NCBI RefSeq assembly: GCF_048564905.1 | Contig: NC_133014.1 | Location: forward strand, 15,385,136-15,449,135 | Source of the DNA: Vicugna pacos | Lineage: Eukaryota; Chordata; Mammalia; Artiodactyla; Camelidae | Length of the DNA stretch: 64,000 bases | Direction of reading: 5' to 3' | Shown here: one piece after another, positions 11,322 to 22,809 of the stretch | Layout: every line of letters starts with the position of its first letter | Position numbering within the stretch: position 1 is the first letter of the stretch | Notes under the pieces: generated by a model | Seen by the model: only the letters and a program-made list of their open reading frames with translations | Told to the model about the DNA's origin: nothing | Database searches by the model: none | Program-made: the position numbers and the translations under genes

Positions 11322-13283
11322 AACACCCATCTATGTATGGAGGAGAAAGTTCCAGAAAATAGAGAAAATCCTGGCCCCGCCCTAGGGTACTCATTAGTTC
11401 TGCTCACCAAGATCTGAACTGTCCCTTAGAGTAAAGGAGGGTCACAGTGCCTCCTTTCTTGTGGTTGGATGGTGGCATGTGATTAACTCTGAGGAATGAG
11501 TTGAGAATGGAAGTTACAACTGTAACTTCTGTGCTAAAAGTAAGATCCTCTACAGCTGGCGTTTCCTCTAGTGCAAGCAACAGTTTTGGACAGAATGGCA
11601 TTGAGATTTTGGAGGGAGTTTCGTTAATGCAGCACAACCTGACTTATTCTGACTGATACACAACCATAGATTCAACAAAAAAATAACAAAGCTGTACAGC
11701 GTCCAACGAATCTCTCTGGAGGAAAACAAGAAATCATATGCAAAACTGATACCGTGCCCAATAGGAATTCTTGTCTCCCTCAGTATATACCTGAGGTGGT
11801 GCAGAGAATCTGCCAAGAATGAGCTCACCAACATTTGCTAAAGCGCAGCTAAACAACTGTCATCCTCAGAAAAATAAAGAAAGAAACCTGGGCTACACCT
11901 CGTAGAATTAAGTGTTGAGAAGAACACCGAAGGAAGAGAAGCATCCAGATGGTATTGTTTCTCTCTCTGCTTTACATGCGTGTTCCTGGAAGAGGAGCTA
12001 AGGGGGTGTCCATAGTTACACGGATGAGATCATATGGTAGCGAGCACAGGGTACTGCAAAGCAAGGGATGCATCTTCAGCTAACCAAAAAAGGAGCACCA
12101 TGGGTACTTCTCTTAGGTTAATAAGGGAGCTAAGAAACAAAATGTCAGAGAAAGAGAAAAACGCCCCCCCAGGAGCTCAGATCTATACGTTGTCTGCAGA
12201 AGAAAACAGTTGTGGCAGAAGTCATGCATTCCCAAGGGGTCAAAAATTGCTTCCCGGTGGGGTGGGGTCAAAAAAATTGTCAGACATTACAACAGTACAC
12301 AGCCTTCCAAAAGGTCACAGTGCACAGACAGATACATGAATGTCTGTGCTATTAACATGATGTGTAGGAGGTAACTAGGGAAAAGAAGGTTTTAAAAAGG
12401 TGCCCAAGGGGAATAATAATGAATAGTAATAGTAATAATAAATAATAAAAGGTTAAGAAATACTAGCATAGGAGAGCAAATGATGGGTGATTTTCAGAGA
12501 AAAGAATCAGCATAAGGGGAAAATGATCAAGATAAATATTTATAGCCAGATATATGCCCAAAGCAGACAATGTGTGTACGACAAACCAGGTCACTCTGAA
12601 TTGGCATCTAGAATGAAAGATAACTTTAAAATTTACTCTGAGCCTTCGTGGGAAAGAACCATCAGCCCCTTCTCCTGTATCTTCCGTGCCTGCCCTAGAA
12701 GCTCATCAGAGACTGTCTGCCTCACTTGCCCTCATTTAGACTCTCTGCAGCCATGTAGTCCAGAAGTTTATATTCTGAACCTACAGAGCCTTGGCCATGG
12801 AATTATTACTGTTTTTTCCTTTGAACTTTTATTTTTAAACTTGCTTTTGGGAACACTTCCATACATAGGGCTCTGTGTCCTATTTTCCTTTCCTTCACTA
12901 TTAAGAATTCCAAGAGGTTACAGTCAGATTTTGCCAAGGGTCTTTATTTACTTTTAATTCCAACATTATCTAACAGATGAGAAGGAAATCCACAGCAAAA
13001 GTCACCGTTGTGACTTCCTACCTACTCTCAACACAGACGTTTTGGTAAAAATCATTCTAGATTGTAGTAGGTACTATATTCCTAAAAGATACGGATATAC
13101 AGTTGGTAAAGGAGACGGTGAAATATACTATCACCATTAAATTTGACCTTGGTCACAATTCTGTAATTTGTACTAAGAATTTGGTAGTCTATCCCCTACC
13201 AGGTTGAGGGGCTACAGACAACAACTGATCAACTTTCCTTTTAGCCCTTACTCAGATTTTATCCAGTTTGTTCCCATATTGAA
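11322..13283. other. Unrecognised DNA with a TAA microsatellite
   Basis: No gene seen. A short interrupted (TAA/TAG)n tract lies at about 12412-12450. A 156-codon plus-strand open frame (12487-12957) has no recognisable family and a hydrophobic C-terminal half of the kind random AT-rich sequence gives. Confidence 0.5.
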
Positions 13284-13292
13284 GTTTAAGAA

Positions 13293-14497
13293 CTTTTTAA
13301 TTGAAATATAGCTGATTTACAACATTGTGATAGTTTCTGGTTCCAGCAAAGTGATTCAGTTGTATATGTATTTCCATTACAGTATTACACGATACTGAAT
13401 TTAGTTTGCTGTGCTGTCCAGTAAATCCTCTTTGCTTATCTATTTTATGTTTGTATCTGTGATCCCATACTCCTAATTTATCCCTTCCCCTCTCCCTGTC
13501 CCCTTTGGGTACCATAAATTTGTTTTGTCTGTAATTCTGTTTCTGTTTTGTATATGGATTCATTGTTTTATATTTTTAGATTCCAGGAAAAGTGATATCA
13601 TGTGATATTAGTCTTTCTCTGTCTGACTCACTTAATTTAGTATGATATTCTATAGGTCCATCCATGTTGCTGCAAATGGCAATATTTCATTCTATTTTTA
13701 TTTCTCAGTACTATTCCATTGTATGTATCTACTACATTTTCTTAAACCAATTGTTGGTCAATGGGCACTTGGGTTGTTTCCATGTCTTAGCTATTGTAGT
13801 AAATAGTGCTGCTGTGAACACTGGGGTGCATGTATCTTTTCAAATTAAAGTGTTCATCTTTTCAGGGTATATGCCCAGGAGTGGGATTGCTGGATCATAT
13901 GGTAGCTCTATGTTTAGTTTTTAATGGAATTGCCATACTGTTTTCAGTAGTGGCTGCACCAATTTACATTCCCGCCAACAGTGTGGAGGGGTTCCCTTTT
14001 CTCCACACCCTCTCCAGCATTTATTATTTGTAGACGTTTTAAAGATGGTCATTCTGACCAGTGTGAAGTGATACATCATTGTAGTTTTGATTTGCATTTC
14101 TCTGGTAATTAGTGAAGCTGAGCATCTTTTCATGTGCCTATTGGGTATCTGTATGTAATCTTTAGAGAGATGTCTATTTAGGTCTTCTGCCAGAAAAAAA
14201 ACATAGGCAAAACATTCTTGGACATAACTCGTAGCAATATTTTCTTATATCAGTCTCCCAAGGCAAAGGAAATAAAATAAAAGATAAACAAGTGGGACCT
14301 AATCAAACTTAAAAGCTTTTGCACAGCAAAGGAAACCATCAACAGAATGAAAAGACAACCTATGGAACGTGAGAAAATATTTGTAAAGGATGCAACTGAC
14401 AAGGGGTTAATATCCAAAGTATACAAATTGCTCATACTGTGAGATATCAAAAAACAATCAAACACACAAACAACTCAATCAAAAATTGGCAGAAGAG
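13293..14497 (-). mobile_element. 5'-inverted L1 insertion
   Basis: One L1 insertion in two opposed blocks. From 13293 to about 14193 the sequence is the reverse complement of the L1 3' end, running from the poly-T start through 'gctgtgctgtccagtaaatc' and 'tccatgttgctgcaaatggc' into ORF2. From about 14193 to 14497 it is plus-strand ORF2 ('cttaaaagcttttgcacagc', 'aaatttgtaaagg'-like text). Both blocks stop at the same L1 point, the GGCAGAAGA motif. The pair is flanked by direct repeats, gtttaagaa at 13284-13292 and 14498-14506, extendable to 16 bp with two mismatches. This is the product expected of twin priming. Confidence 0.88.
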
Positions 14498-14506
14498 GTT
14501 TAAGAA

Positions 14507-15385
14507 ATTTGACAATAATATATATATAGTTAATATACAATGCCACAGCCCGTGTTATAAAAGAGAGAGTCTTGGCCCATAGGTGTGTTAAGAAAGCGGT
14601 AAGAGGACCATCTGTTTGAAGAGGTGCTCCCTGCCCTGGGAAGAAGTTGTATGAGACACGGAGGTATGCTTTGCACTCACCTATGACCGTGGCAGACATG
14701 CTAACAACCCCAGCACCTTGCTCATGGTGCCTAGATGTGGCTTCACAGTCATTTTGAATAAAAGCCCTCAAACCATACAACTGATATTAGTAGACAAGGT
14801 AAAATTTATCCTGGAAGAAAGATCTCTAACAGCTTTCCATCTCTGAAACTGTGACTTTTATGAGTAGCCATCAAGCCTTTCCTTCCATGATGAGGGATGA
14901 GACTAAAATGCAGGTGTGTCTTGGGAAAGACAACACAGTGGCTCTTTGCTAACAAAGACATGCATCACCATTAGCAGATTCCTTTCTATGAGTGGATCTG
15001 ATAAAGACCATACAGACCAGAGTCTTCTGCTAGGGACACAGAGAGCATAATAGGGAACAAGGCGGTGGAGACACACGTGAACACTGAGCAGAAATCCGGG
15101 ACTAGTTCCAGGATTACAGATGCTACTGTTTCATTTTGTATCTCTTATGCCACGATAGCCCCAAATCCTTGCCCTGGACCCTAAAAGTTATTCTGTCTCA
15201 GGTTTCTTGCCTGAAAGTCAATTTATGTTCAATGACCCAAAGGCCGTCATAACTAATGATCGTCAATAAACTGCAGAGGATCTAACCAGTTTTACAGCAG
15301 ACACACAGAAGCAAAAATTAAAGCCCGTACCTCCTCCTAGGAGAGAGCCCAGAAAACCACTGACATGTCTGGTACACAAGGTGCA
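14507..15385. other. Unrecognised single-copy DNA
   Basis: No gene or repeat recognised, apart from a short AT-rich run (TATATATAG) near 14520. Confidence 0.45.
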
Positions 15386-15545
15386 GGATCCTTGATGTTT
15401 GAGCTGAGCCTTGAGGAATGACTGGAAATACTCCATCAGATGTATTTAGGGTCTGACAGGTAGCTCAGTAGCAGTGGGAAACAAGGTGGAAGACAGGAAC
15501 AGTAGGAACAGGAGAGAGATAAACAGGGCAACTAGATAACAGTGT
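15386..15545 (-). repeat. L2 LINE fragment
   Basis: Contains 'tttgagctgagccttgagga', the reverse complement of the well-known L2 3' segment (tcaagactcagctcaaa-like), followed by further L2-like text. Old and gapped. Confidence 0.6.
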
Positions 15546-15769
15546 AGTATTTCAAATGAAAGACGATGAGCTGTGAAGTAAAAGGGATTATAGAGAAGGG
15601 AGTAGCTTCACTAGGTAATTGGAAGAGCATCTCAACAGGTCTCCATCATCAGTAAGATATATCCAGTTTTTTGGGGGCAGTTTGTAATAAACATCAATCA
15701 GTAACTGGAAAGACACATATACACATTTAAGCATGCCGAGGAATTCATTAAAAAGGTAATGGGGCTAAT

Positions 15770-15910
15770 TAATTCATAAGCTAAATATTTTTATTAAGTG
15801 TCTATTGTGTGTCATAAACTATATTAAATCCTGAATCTACTAAAATTAGTAGGACATAGACATTGCCCTGTAGAGACTCACAACAGAGTCGTCAGGGATG
15901 GAGGGGGAGG
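15770..15910 (-). repeat. L2 LINE 3' end
   Basis: 'tttttattaagtgtctattg' and 'cattgccctgtagagactca' match the reverse complement of the L2 3' end (the 'gagcacctactatgtgcc' and 'ccctgccctcaaggagct' segments). Possibly part of the same insertion as the L2 piece at 15.4 kb. Confidence 0.6.
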
Positions 15911-16069
15911 AAACACAGGTGGGTCAACCCAAATCTAATGGAGTAAAGGATTCAGTGCAATGAGCAGAACAGAGGAAGCCGTTACTTCTGTCCTGAGAAG
16001 CTCCGTGGGAATTGCTGCTCTTCAGCCTGCATAGCCCCAGCCCTGTAACCAGAGTATCGTGATGGTGGC

Positions 16070-16125
16070 AGAACAGTGATTCTGAGTCAGAAGGCCTGGC
16101 TTCCAGTCCCTATTGTCTACATGTG
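16070..16125 (+). repeat. MIR SINE fragment
   Basis: 'attctgagtcagaaggcctg' followed by 'gcttccagtccc' resembles the tRNA-like 5' part of MIR. Short. Confidence 0.4.
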
Positions 16126-16619
16126 GAGACAAGTAGGACTGCCCAGGAATTGGCCTGGTATGTCCTGTGTGGTGCCCGTCCATAAGCTAGATGGACCTCG
16201 TGTCGTCCATTCTCCCAGGAGGAGGGACCACATCTTCCCAGGAGCCTGAGCTCTCCCTTCCCCCATTCAAGGCTCTATGCTGACCATGGCTTCAAACCCC
16301 CAGGGGCCCCAAGATTTTCAGGTGCCAAGCAGCTGGTATCACCTAGCATTCCCTTGAACAGAAGATTTCTGCATTCAGTCTGATTTTTCCCCAGTAGGTC
16401 GACTTCCCTACGGAAGACTACTGCCATACTTATGCCACAAAAAGACAGCATCAGCAGGGCACTGTCCCACCCTTAGGGTCTTACTGCGTGGTGTCAGCTT
16501 CGTTCTAGACTCAGCACACCTCTTTGAGGGATAATGAGGGACTAGGGACAGCAAGCCTCCTCTTCCTGAACCTTGTCTGACAAACGTCCCCACTAAAGTG
16601 TCCCTGAACCCTGACCCTA

Positions 16620-16800
16620 CACCCTTGTGACACCAAGCAACATAAGACAAATCACTTCACCTCCTCAAGCTTCAGTTTTTGCATCTGAAGAATGAGGAAA
16701 ATAAAGACCTTCCCCACCCATTTCACAAAGTAGCAATGACAATTCGAGGAGCTCTGTGAACTGAAATGTGCTATACCCATGCGAGGTGCTATTTTTATCA
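16620..16800 (+). repeat. MIR SINE
   Basis: Forward MIR core: 'acaaatcacttcacctcctc', 'aagcttcagtttttgcatct', 'gaagaatgaggaaaataa', then 'gctctgtgaactgaaatgtg'. Confidence 0.7.
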
Positions 16801-17488
16801 CAGGAGAGTGAAGACTCTCCTGAGCACAGACTGTGTGGTTGGCGCCTGAATCTTCTTTTTACCACACACGGCTGCTTAGTTCGATCCACAGATAGTTAAA
16901 GGTGGATTAGAGGCATGTAAGTAATGACATGGAGAAGCAACAAGAGGCAGAAACAAAGATCAGGAAATGAAAGTAAACAGGAACATCAAAATGTGGATGT
17001 ATCACCCATGAGCATGTTGAGTCACCAGTCTGGCCCTGAGCTTCCCGGCATGCAAAGTCAAGGGGGAGCAGGTCAAACATGAGCTTGTCATTGAGAGCAA
17101 GAAAAAAGTCCCTAAGGGGAAATGTTGTTTCATGGAGGGAACTCGGTGTGAAGAACTCAGTGGTTTCCTCCCCCACATTCCACCATAAATGCAATCTTGG
17201 GTTTCTTAGTATAACTCCCATAGCTCAATTCAAGGAAATCTATTCCGTAGAGGACCTAGAAATCATGGTTTGATCAGCTGATCCATAGATAAAAGATAGA
17301 ACACAGAAAGTTCATATTTTTAGGGTAAAGATACGAATCTTTCAAAAAAAAAAAAAAACCCTCACATGCCAAAGTCTCATGTCTTTAGAAAGCTTCTAGA
17401 AAGTCTTCAGCTCACATTTAATCAACAAGTGTAAACGTTGGACGTGGACTTACATATCATTTAGTGTCTCTCCCACTTTACTAAAAAC
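16801..17488. other. Unrecognised DNA
   Basis: No gene or named repeat. A poly-A run lies at about 17345-17358. Confidence 0.45.
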
Positions 17489-17501
17489 AAAACTGAAGCC
17501 A

Positions 17502-19209
17502 GGATGCCCACTGTCACCACTTCTATTCAGCACAGTATTGGAAGTCCTAGCCATAGCAATCAGACAAGAAAAAGAAATAGAAGAGATCCAAATTGGAAGG
17601 GAAGAGGTAAAACTTTCACTATATGTAGATGATGTGATACTATGTATAGAAAATCCTAAAGGTGCCACACAAAATGACTAGAGCTGATAAAAAAGAATTC
17701 AACAAGCTAGTAGGATACAAGATTAACATACAGAAATCTGTTGCATTTATTTACACTAACAATGAAACATCAGAAATGGAAAGTTAAAAAACAAAATCCC
17801 TTTTAAAATCGTGTCAAAAAAATACATAGAAATAAATCTGACCAAGGAAGTGAAAGACTTCAACACTGAGAACTATAAAACATTGGTAAAAGAAATTAAA
17901 GACGATTCAAAGAAATGGAAAGATATCCCATGTTCTCGAAGAATTAATATTGTTAAAGTGGCCATACTGCCCAAAGCAATCTACAGATTTAATGTGATCC
18001 CTATCAAATTACCAAGGACATTTTTCACAGAACTAGGACAAATGATCCTAAAATTTTTATAGAATGACAAAGATCCAGAATCACCAAAGCAATACTGAAG
18101 AAAAAGAATGAAGCTGGAGGCATAACACTCCCAGACTTCGGACAATACTACAAAACTCTGGTAATTAAAACAACACAGTATTGACACAAGAAAAGACACA
18201 TGGATCAATGGAACAGAATGAACAGCTCAGTAATAAACCTACTCACCTATGGTCAATTAATCTTTGACAAAGGAGGCAAAAATATACAATGGAGAAAAGA
18301 CAATCTCTTCAGCAAGTGGTGCTGGGAAAGCTAGACAGCTATATGTAAATCAATGAAGTTAGAACGCTCCCTCGCACTGTACAGAAAAATTAACTCAAAA
18401 TGGCTTAAAGATGTAAACATAAGACAGGACACCATAAATCTCCTAGAAGAGAACACAGGCAAAACATTCTCTGACATAATGTAGCAATATTTTCCTAAAG
18501 CAGTCTCCCAAGGCAAAAGAAATAAAAGCAAAAATAAACTAATGGGACCTAATTAAACTTAAAAGCTTTTGCACAGCAAAGGAAACCATTAACAAAATGA
18601 AAAAAAAAAACTAATTTGAAAAGATACATGCACCCCAACATTCAGAGCAGCACTATTTACAATAACCAAGACATGGAAGCAGCCCAAGTGTCCATCAACA
18701 GGCAACTGCTTTAAGACTATGTGGTTCATACACACAACAGAATATTACTCAGCCATAAAAAAGAATGAAATATTGCCCTTTGCAGCAACATGGATGAAAC
18801 TAGAGATAATAATGCTAATTGAAGTAAGTCAGACAGAGAGAGACAAGAAAGACAAATATCACATGATATCACTTATATGTGGAGTCTAAAAAAAATGAGA
18901 CAAATGAACTTATTTACAAAACAGAAACAGACTCACAGACATAGAAAATAGACTTATGGTTACCAAAGGGGAAGAGTGGGGAGAGATACATTAGGAGTTT
19001 GGAATCAGCAGATACAAACTACTATATATAAAATAAACAACAAGGTCCTACAGTATAGCACTGGGAACTATATTCAAAATCTTATAATCTATAATGAAAA
19101 AAATATGAAAAAATATACGTGTGTGTGTGTGTGTATGACTGAATCACTATGCTGTACATCAGAAACTAACTCAACACTGTAAATCAACTATACTTCAATT
19201 AAAAAGAAA
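17502..19209 (+). mobile_element. 5'-truncated L1 with internal deletion
   Basis: Begins inside the ORF2 reverse transcriptase ('ggatgcccactgtcaccact') and includes the catalytic loop, read as Y-V-D-D at about 17620-17635 (most L1s have FADD or YADD). It runs through the rest of ORF2 and the 3' UTR to an A-rich tail. ORF2 is broken by stops. At about 18600-18615 the text jumps from 'accattaacaaaatgaaaa' to 'aaaagatacatgcacccc'; comparison with the copies at 14.3 and 50.8 kb shows roughly 0.5 kb is missing. Direct repeats flank it: aaaactgaagcca (17489-17501) and aaaactgaggcca (19210-19222). Confidence 0.9.
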
Positions 19210-19404
19210 AAAACTGAGGCCACCAGGTGGGAAATGTCTTCTCTAAAGAGGCAAGAGGCAAAAGCCTTTGTGGCCAGGGCTGACCCAGGTCTGGCCCTCG
19301 CTCGGGTGCAGTGAACTACTTGTTCCCGCAGCTCTGGGCAATCATAGCACCTCTATGGTCATTCACAGGATGGGGTGCTCGCTCATCGCCCCGTCACTAC
19401 CAGT

Positions 19405-19500
19405 TAGGTCTTCCTGCCTGGACAACAAGCTCTTTGAGTCACTTTGTTTCCATCTTCATAGCACGTAACCCAGAGCCGGCAACCCAGTAGCTTCGTAACA
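19405..19500 (+). repeat. L2 LINE 3' end fragment
   Basis: 'gacaacaagctctttgagtc' and 'tttccatcttcatagcac' resemble the L2 3' end (gtaagctccttgagggc ... tttgtatccccagcacc). Short and diverged. Confidence 0.5.
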
Positions 19501-20005
19501 TTGCCTGAGTATCTTCTACTCAGGCAAGTAGAAATAAATTGAGCGCTTTCCATTAAAGTTTGAAGACCCAGCCCAAATGCCAAATTCCAGGCTGTCCCCC
19601 AGGTCCTGGCAGTTAGCAGCCCTCCTGGAGGACAGCAGTGACACTTTCCTACAAAATGGATTATGTGAATACCAGAGCCAAGTAGCATTTTTCAGTAAAA
19701 CTTTGGCCAGAATTAGGAAAACACCGCACCTCCCTTTTGTATGGGTCAAAGGTGCTACGCAGATAGGAAATAATAAGATTAGTAAACTTGTTACAGGCTT
19801 TTTTTATAGAAACATTAAGACTAACTTAGCAGGCAAAGCAGTTTTATATCATGAGAACTTTTCAAAATATACAAGAAAATCAAAGTATGTGGGCACTATT
19901 TCAGTTTACATAGAATCAGTAAACATCAGTTCTCAATCCTACTGCCCAAAAGTGGAAAAAGACAAAATGAAAGAGTTGCCTAGATGATGATGATAATTTT
20001 TTAAA
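19501..20005. other. Unrecognised DNA
   Basis: No gene recognised. A 136-codon plus-strand open frame (19577-19987) resembles no family and I judge it to be chance. Confidence 0.4.
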
Positions 20006-20240
20006 AAAGTCATTGGCACTTGTTACGTCCCAGGCACTTCCTAAGTGCTTACTGCATATTTCCATGCTTAATCCTTACACCAACCCTAAGCGGTAGATGA
20101 TACTGTAAACCTGCACTTACAGATGGAGAAACTGAAGTGCAGAGTGGCTAAGTTGCCATGGTAACGTAACACGTATCTGGGCCAGGATTCCAGCTCACAG
20201 AGTCCAGCTGGGAAATGCAAGTTCCTAGGCTAAACGCTTT
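20006..20240 (-). repeat. MIR SINE
   Basis: Nearly full reverse MIR: 'cccaggcacttcctaagtgc', 'cttacagatggagaaactga', 'ctgggccaggattccagctc'. Confidence 0.8.
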
Positions 20241-20249
20241 CCTAGAAAT

Positions 20250-20470
20250 GACCACTAACACACATTGAGCATTTACGATGTGCCAGACGCTCTTCTTACT
20301 CATCTACGGGCTTTCGTGTGTCTTAACAGATGTGATCGCATTGTAACCTCATCTTTATTTTACAGAGAGGGCATTAAGGCACCAAGAGCCCGAGAAGTTT
20401 GCACAGGGCACATGGGCAGCCATGGAGCTAGGACGTGAACTGGGGAAGACTGGCTTCTGCACCCATTTTT
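20250..20470 (-). repeat. MIR SINE
   Basis: A second reverse MIR directly after the first: 'ttgagcatttacgatgtgcc', 'ttttacagagagggcattaa', 'ggacgtgaactgggg'. Same orientation but clearly a separate insertion, since the sequence order restarts. Confidence 0.75.
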
Positions 20471-20564
20471 GCACCTGGTATGCTGTCATCCTTTCCATGC
20501 AAAGGAAACCAGTGAAAAAGCTGTGTCTGAACCCTTGTCTGCCTCTCTCCACGTTAGACCTCCT

Positions 20565-21240
20565 TAGAACTTACTCAGCTGCAGCCTAAGTTATTTCCGC
20601 CACCTCCTCCTTGGCCTCCGTCTCCAGTCTTGCCCTCTGAGTCCTTCCCCGCGCAGTGAGCATGTGCGATAGATCCCACTCAGGACCCACCTTAAAGGCA
20701 GGTCTGCCTTTAACACTGCCCTGCCCCAGACCCTTCAGTCACTCCCCATCCCCGTCCCCGCCGCAAAGGTCCAAATGCCTTAAAGTCCCCCGCAAGGCCA
20801 GTCATGATCCACCCAGCCCTTGGCTCCTCCTTGGCCCTTTCCTCCCCACACGCCTCTCTCACGTCCTCACTGATCGGCCTCCAACAACTCTGAGCCTCTG
20901 AAAGCGCCCGCTTACACTCTGCTCCCTGCCTGAGCGCTTGTGTTCACACTCGTCTTCCCGTGGGGGATGAATTCCCCCAGGATCGCCTTCCACTGTGTCT
21001 GGCTTCTCCCCGTCCTTTAAGAAGCCAGCTCAAGTGCTGACTCCTCCAGGAAGCCTCCCCGGTAACTGTGACCGGTAACTGCTGCTGACAGCGGTCTGCC
21101 TGACTCCGCTGGTCCCTCAGAGGAGAGGACGCCCTTCGGCGACCGCTGATGCTCCCGTGCTAGCTCTTCCTCAGAGCTGGTTCACGTAACCTGTAAAGTC
21201 CCACTGAATCTTTTGCTGGCTCTTTGTTTCCAAGATGTTT
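20565..21240 (+). repeat. L2 LINE 3' region
   Basis: Forward L2: 'cccttcagtcactccccatc', 'ggtccaaatgccttaaagtc', 'gccagtcatgatccacccag', 'agctcaagtgctgactcctc' and 'caggaagcctccccgg' appear in the L2 order. A longer stretch than most other L2 pieces here, and GC-rich. Confidence 0.8.
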
Positions 21241-21804
21241 CCAGTGGTGCGCTAATAATAAGGCTGAAGCTGACGCTGGTGTCACTTTTTTTGTGAATAC
21301 GTGACATCTAGTAGGAACCAAACAGAACTATAAATCACCTAGCTGATGAAAATTCTCCACCTACCCCTTGAGACCGCTTTCCAGACCTTTTATAACTGGC
21401 TCTAACAGCTGCAGCATTCTCAAAAAACAAGGTAGAGCCCTTAACTTTTTAACTGATTTTCACAGCGCACATAGCTAAAGAAAGCAAGCACCTGGAAATT
21501 CTCACAGCCAGGATGTACGTTTGTGGGGTGGGAAGTGAGTTCGCAAGAGATCGGCAAAGTTGTGCAGCTGCATTTTGTGCAGTAAGTGGAAATGTGCGTG
21601 GCTTACTGGGCTCCACAAACACGGGAGCTGCCTTCCGCCACACCGCAGGTGCACGCAGGCCCGCTGCTGGGCGGCTTGAGGTATCACATCCATTCATATT
21701 ATCCTTGTCCTCCCCACCGAATGAACACACAGCCTTGAGTCCAGGTGAGAAAGACATATAGCATCATTTTTGAGAAAAGAGGTGACCACCATTGATATGC
21801 TTGG
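21241..21804. other. Unrecognised DNA
   Basis: No gene or repeat that I can name. Several overlapping short open frames near 21450-21760 on both strands are shadows of one another and have no family likeness. Confidence 0.4.
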
Positions 21805-21821
21805 TCTCCATTTGCACTTTG

Positions 21822-21955
21822 AATTTTTTTTTTTTTTGCAGGGTGGGTAATTAAATTTACTTATTTATTTATTTTTCAGAGGAGGTGCTGGGGATTGAAC
21901 CCAGGACCTTGTGCATGCTAAGCATGCGCTCTACCACTTGAGCTGCGTCCTCCCC
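21822..21955 (-). mobile_element. Camelid vic tRNA SINE
   Basis: Reverse copy: poly-T tail, 'aggtgctggggattgaaccc', then 'ctctaccacttgagctgcgt' (A box) and 'cctcccc' at the head. Flanked by tctccatttgcactttg (21805-21821) and the matching tctccatttgtacttttg (from 21956), a clear target-site duplication. Confidence 0.95.
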
Positions 21956-22194
21956 TCTCCATTTGTACTTTTGTTTAACTCTGGTGTGTACACATTAGAG
22001 ACCATGAGCAGACTTAAAGGATATTCAAATGAGATAATTAGGTTTCATTGAACTTTGCCAACGCGATAGGATCTTGACACAATATACGTTAGTTACTTGC
22101 TCGCCTGGGTGTGAGAAGAGAAAAACAAGCCATTCTCCCGTGCATAGGACAGGCCAGGTGCTAGGCTGGAGCTTCCCATCAGGCATCAAGAACA

Positions 22195-22310
22195 CCTCCC
22201 ACCTGCCTCCCTGACAGTCCACATCCCACCTGCCTGCCTTCGGGTCTCAGCTCAAACATCATGTCATCACGAACCCCGAGCCAACCCTGATGCTCCCTGC
22301 TTGGCTTGGG
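22195..22310 (+). repeat. Possible L2 LINE fragment
   Basis: 'ggtctcagctcaaacatcat' followed by 'gaaccccgagccaaccctga' resembles the L2 segment 'cagctcaaatgtca ... cttccctgacc'. Weak. Confidence 0.4.
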
Positions 22311-22571
22311 GCTGGGACGGCATCTTCTGCTTTGCCCCCAAGCTCCATGAGGCATCCACCCAGGACAAGCCGGTGGACAAGGACACAGTGCATCCTTTTC
22401 GAGGGCTTGTGGGGCATCAGGGATGCCAGCCCTGTGAGTCGTATTCCCCCAGCAGGGCTCTGAGCTGCTGTATGACCTCCCATTTCTGCCCTGACTCTGG
22501 AGCCTTAACCCAGTGCACCCCGCAGAGCACTGACAGTTCAGAGAAGGTCGGCCATGGGCCGCTTGCTTGAA

Positions 22572-22800
22572 GAGCTGGCATTCATTAAGCAGTGGTCCTG
22601 GCCAGGCACTGATCGATTGGTTTTTCCATATGATTCTTTTGAATCTACACCATAACCCCTAAATGTAAGCATGATCACTAGCCCCATCTTACTGGTGAGA
22701 AATGGAGGAGAGCTAAAGACAGTGCCATCATCAAGGTCTTCCAGGTTCTGTGCGGTGGAGCCTGGACTTGAAACCAGAAGGCTTGCCCTTATGTCCACTT
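22572..22800 (-). repeat. MIR SINE
   Basis: Reverse MIR: 'tggccaggcactgatcg', 'ccccatcttactggtgagaa', 'tggagcctggacttgaaacc'. It ends where the MaLR LTR begins. Confidence 0.7.
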
Positions 22801-22809
22801 GCTCGTTCG

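Noticed and set aside
17811-18062. 83-codon open frame with reverse-transcriptase-like text
   Set aside because: Part of the truncated L1 ORF2, not a separate gene.
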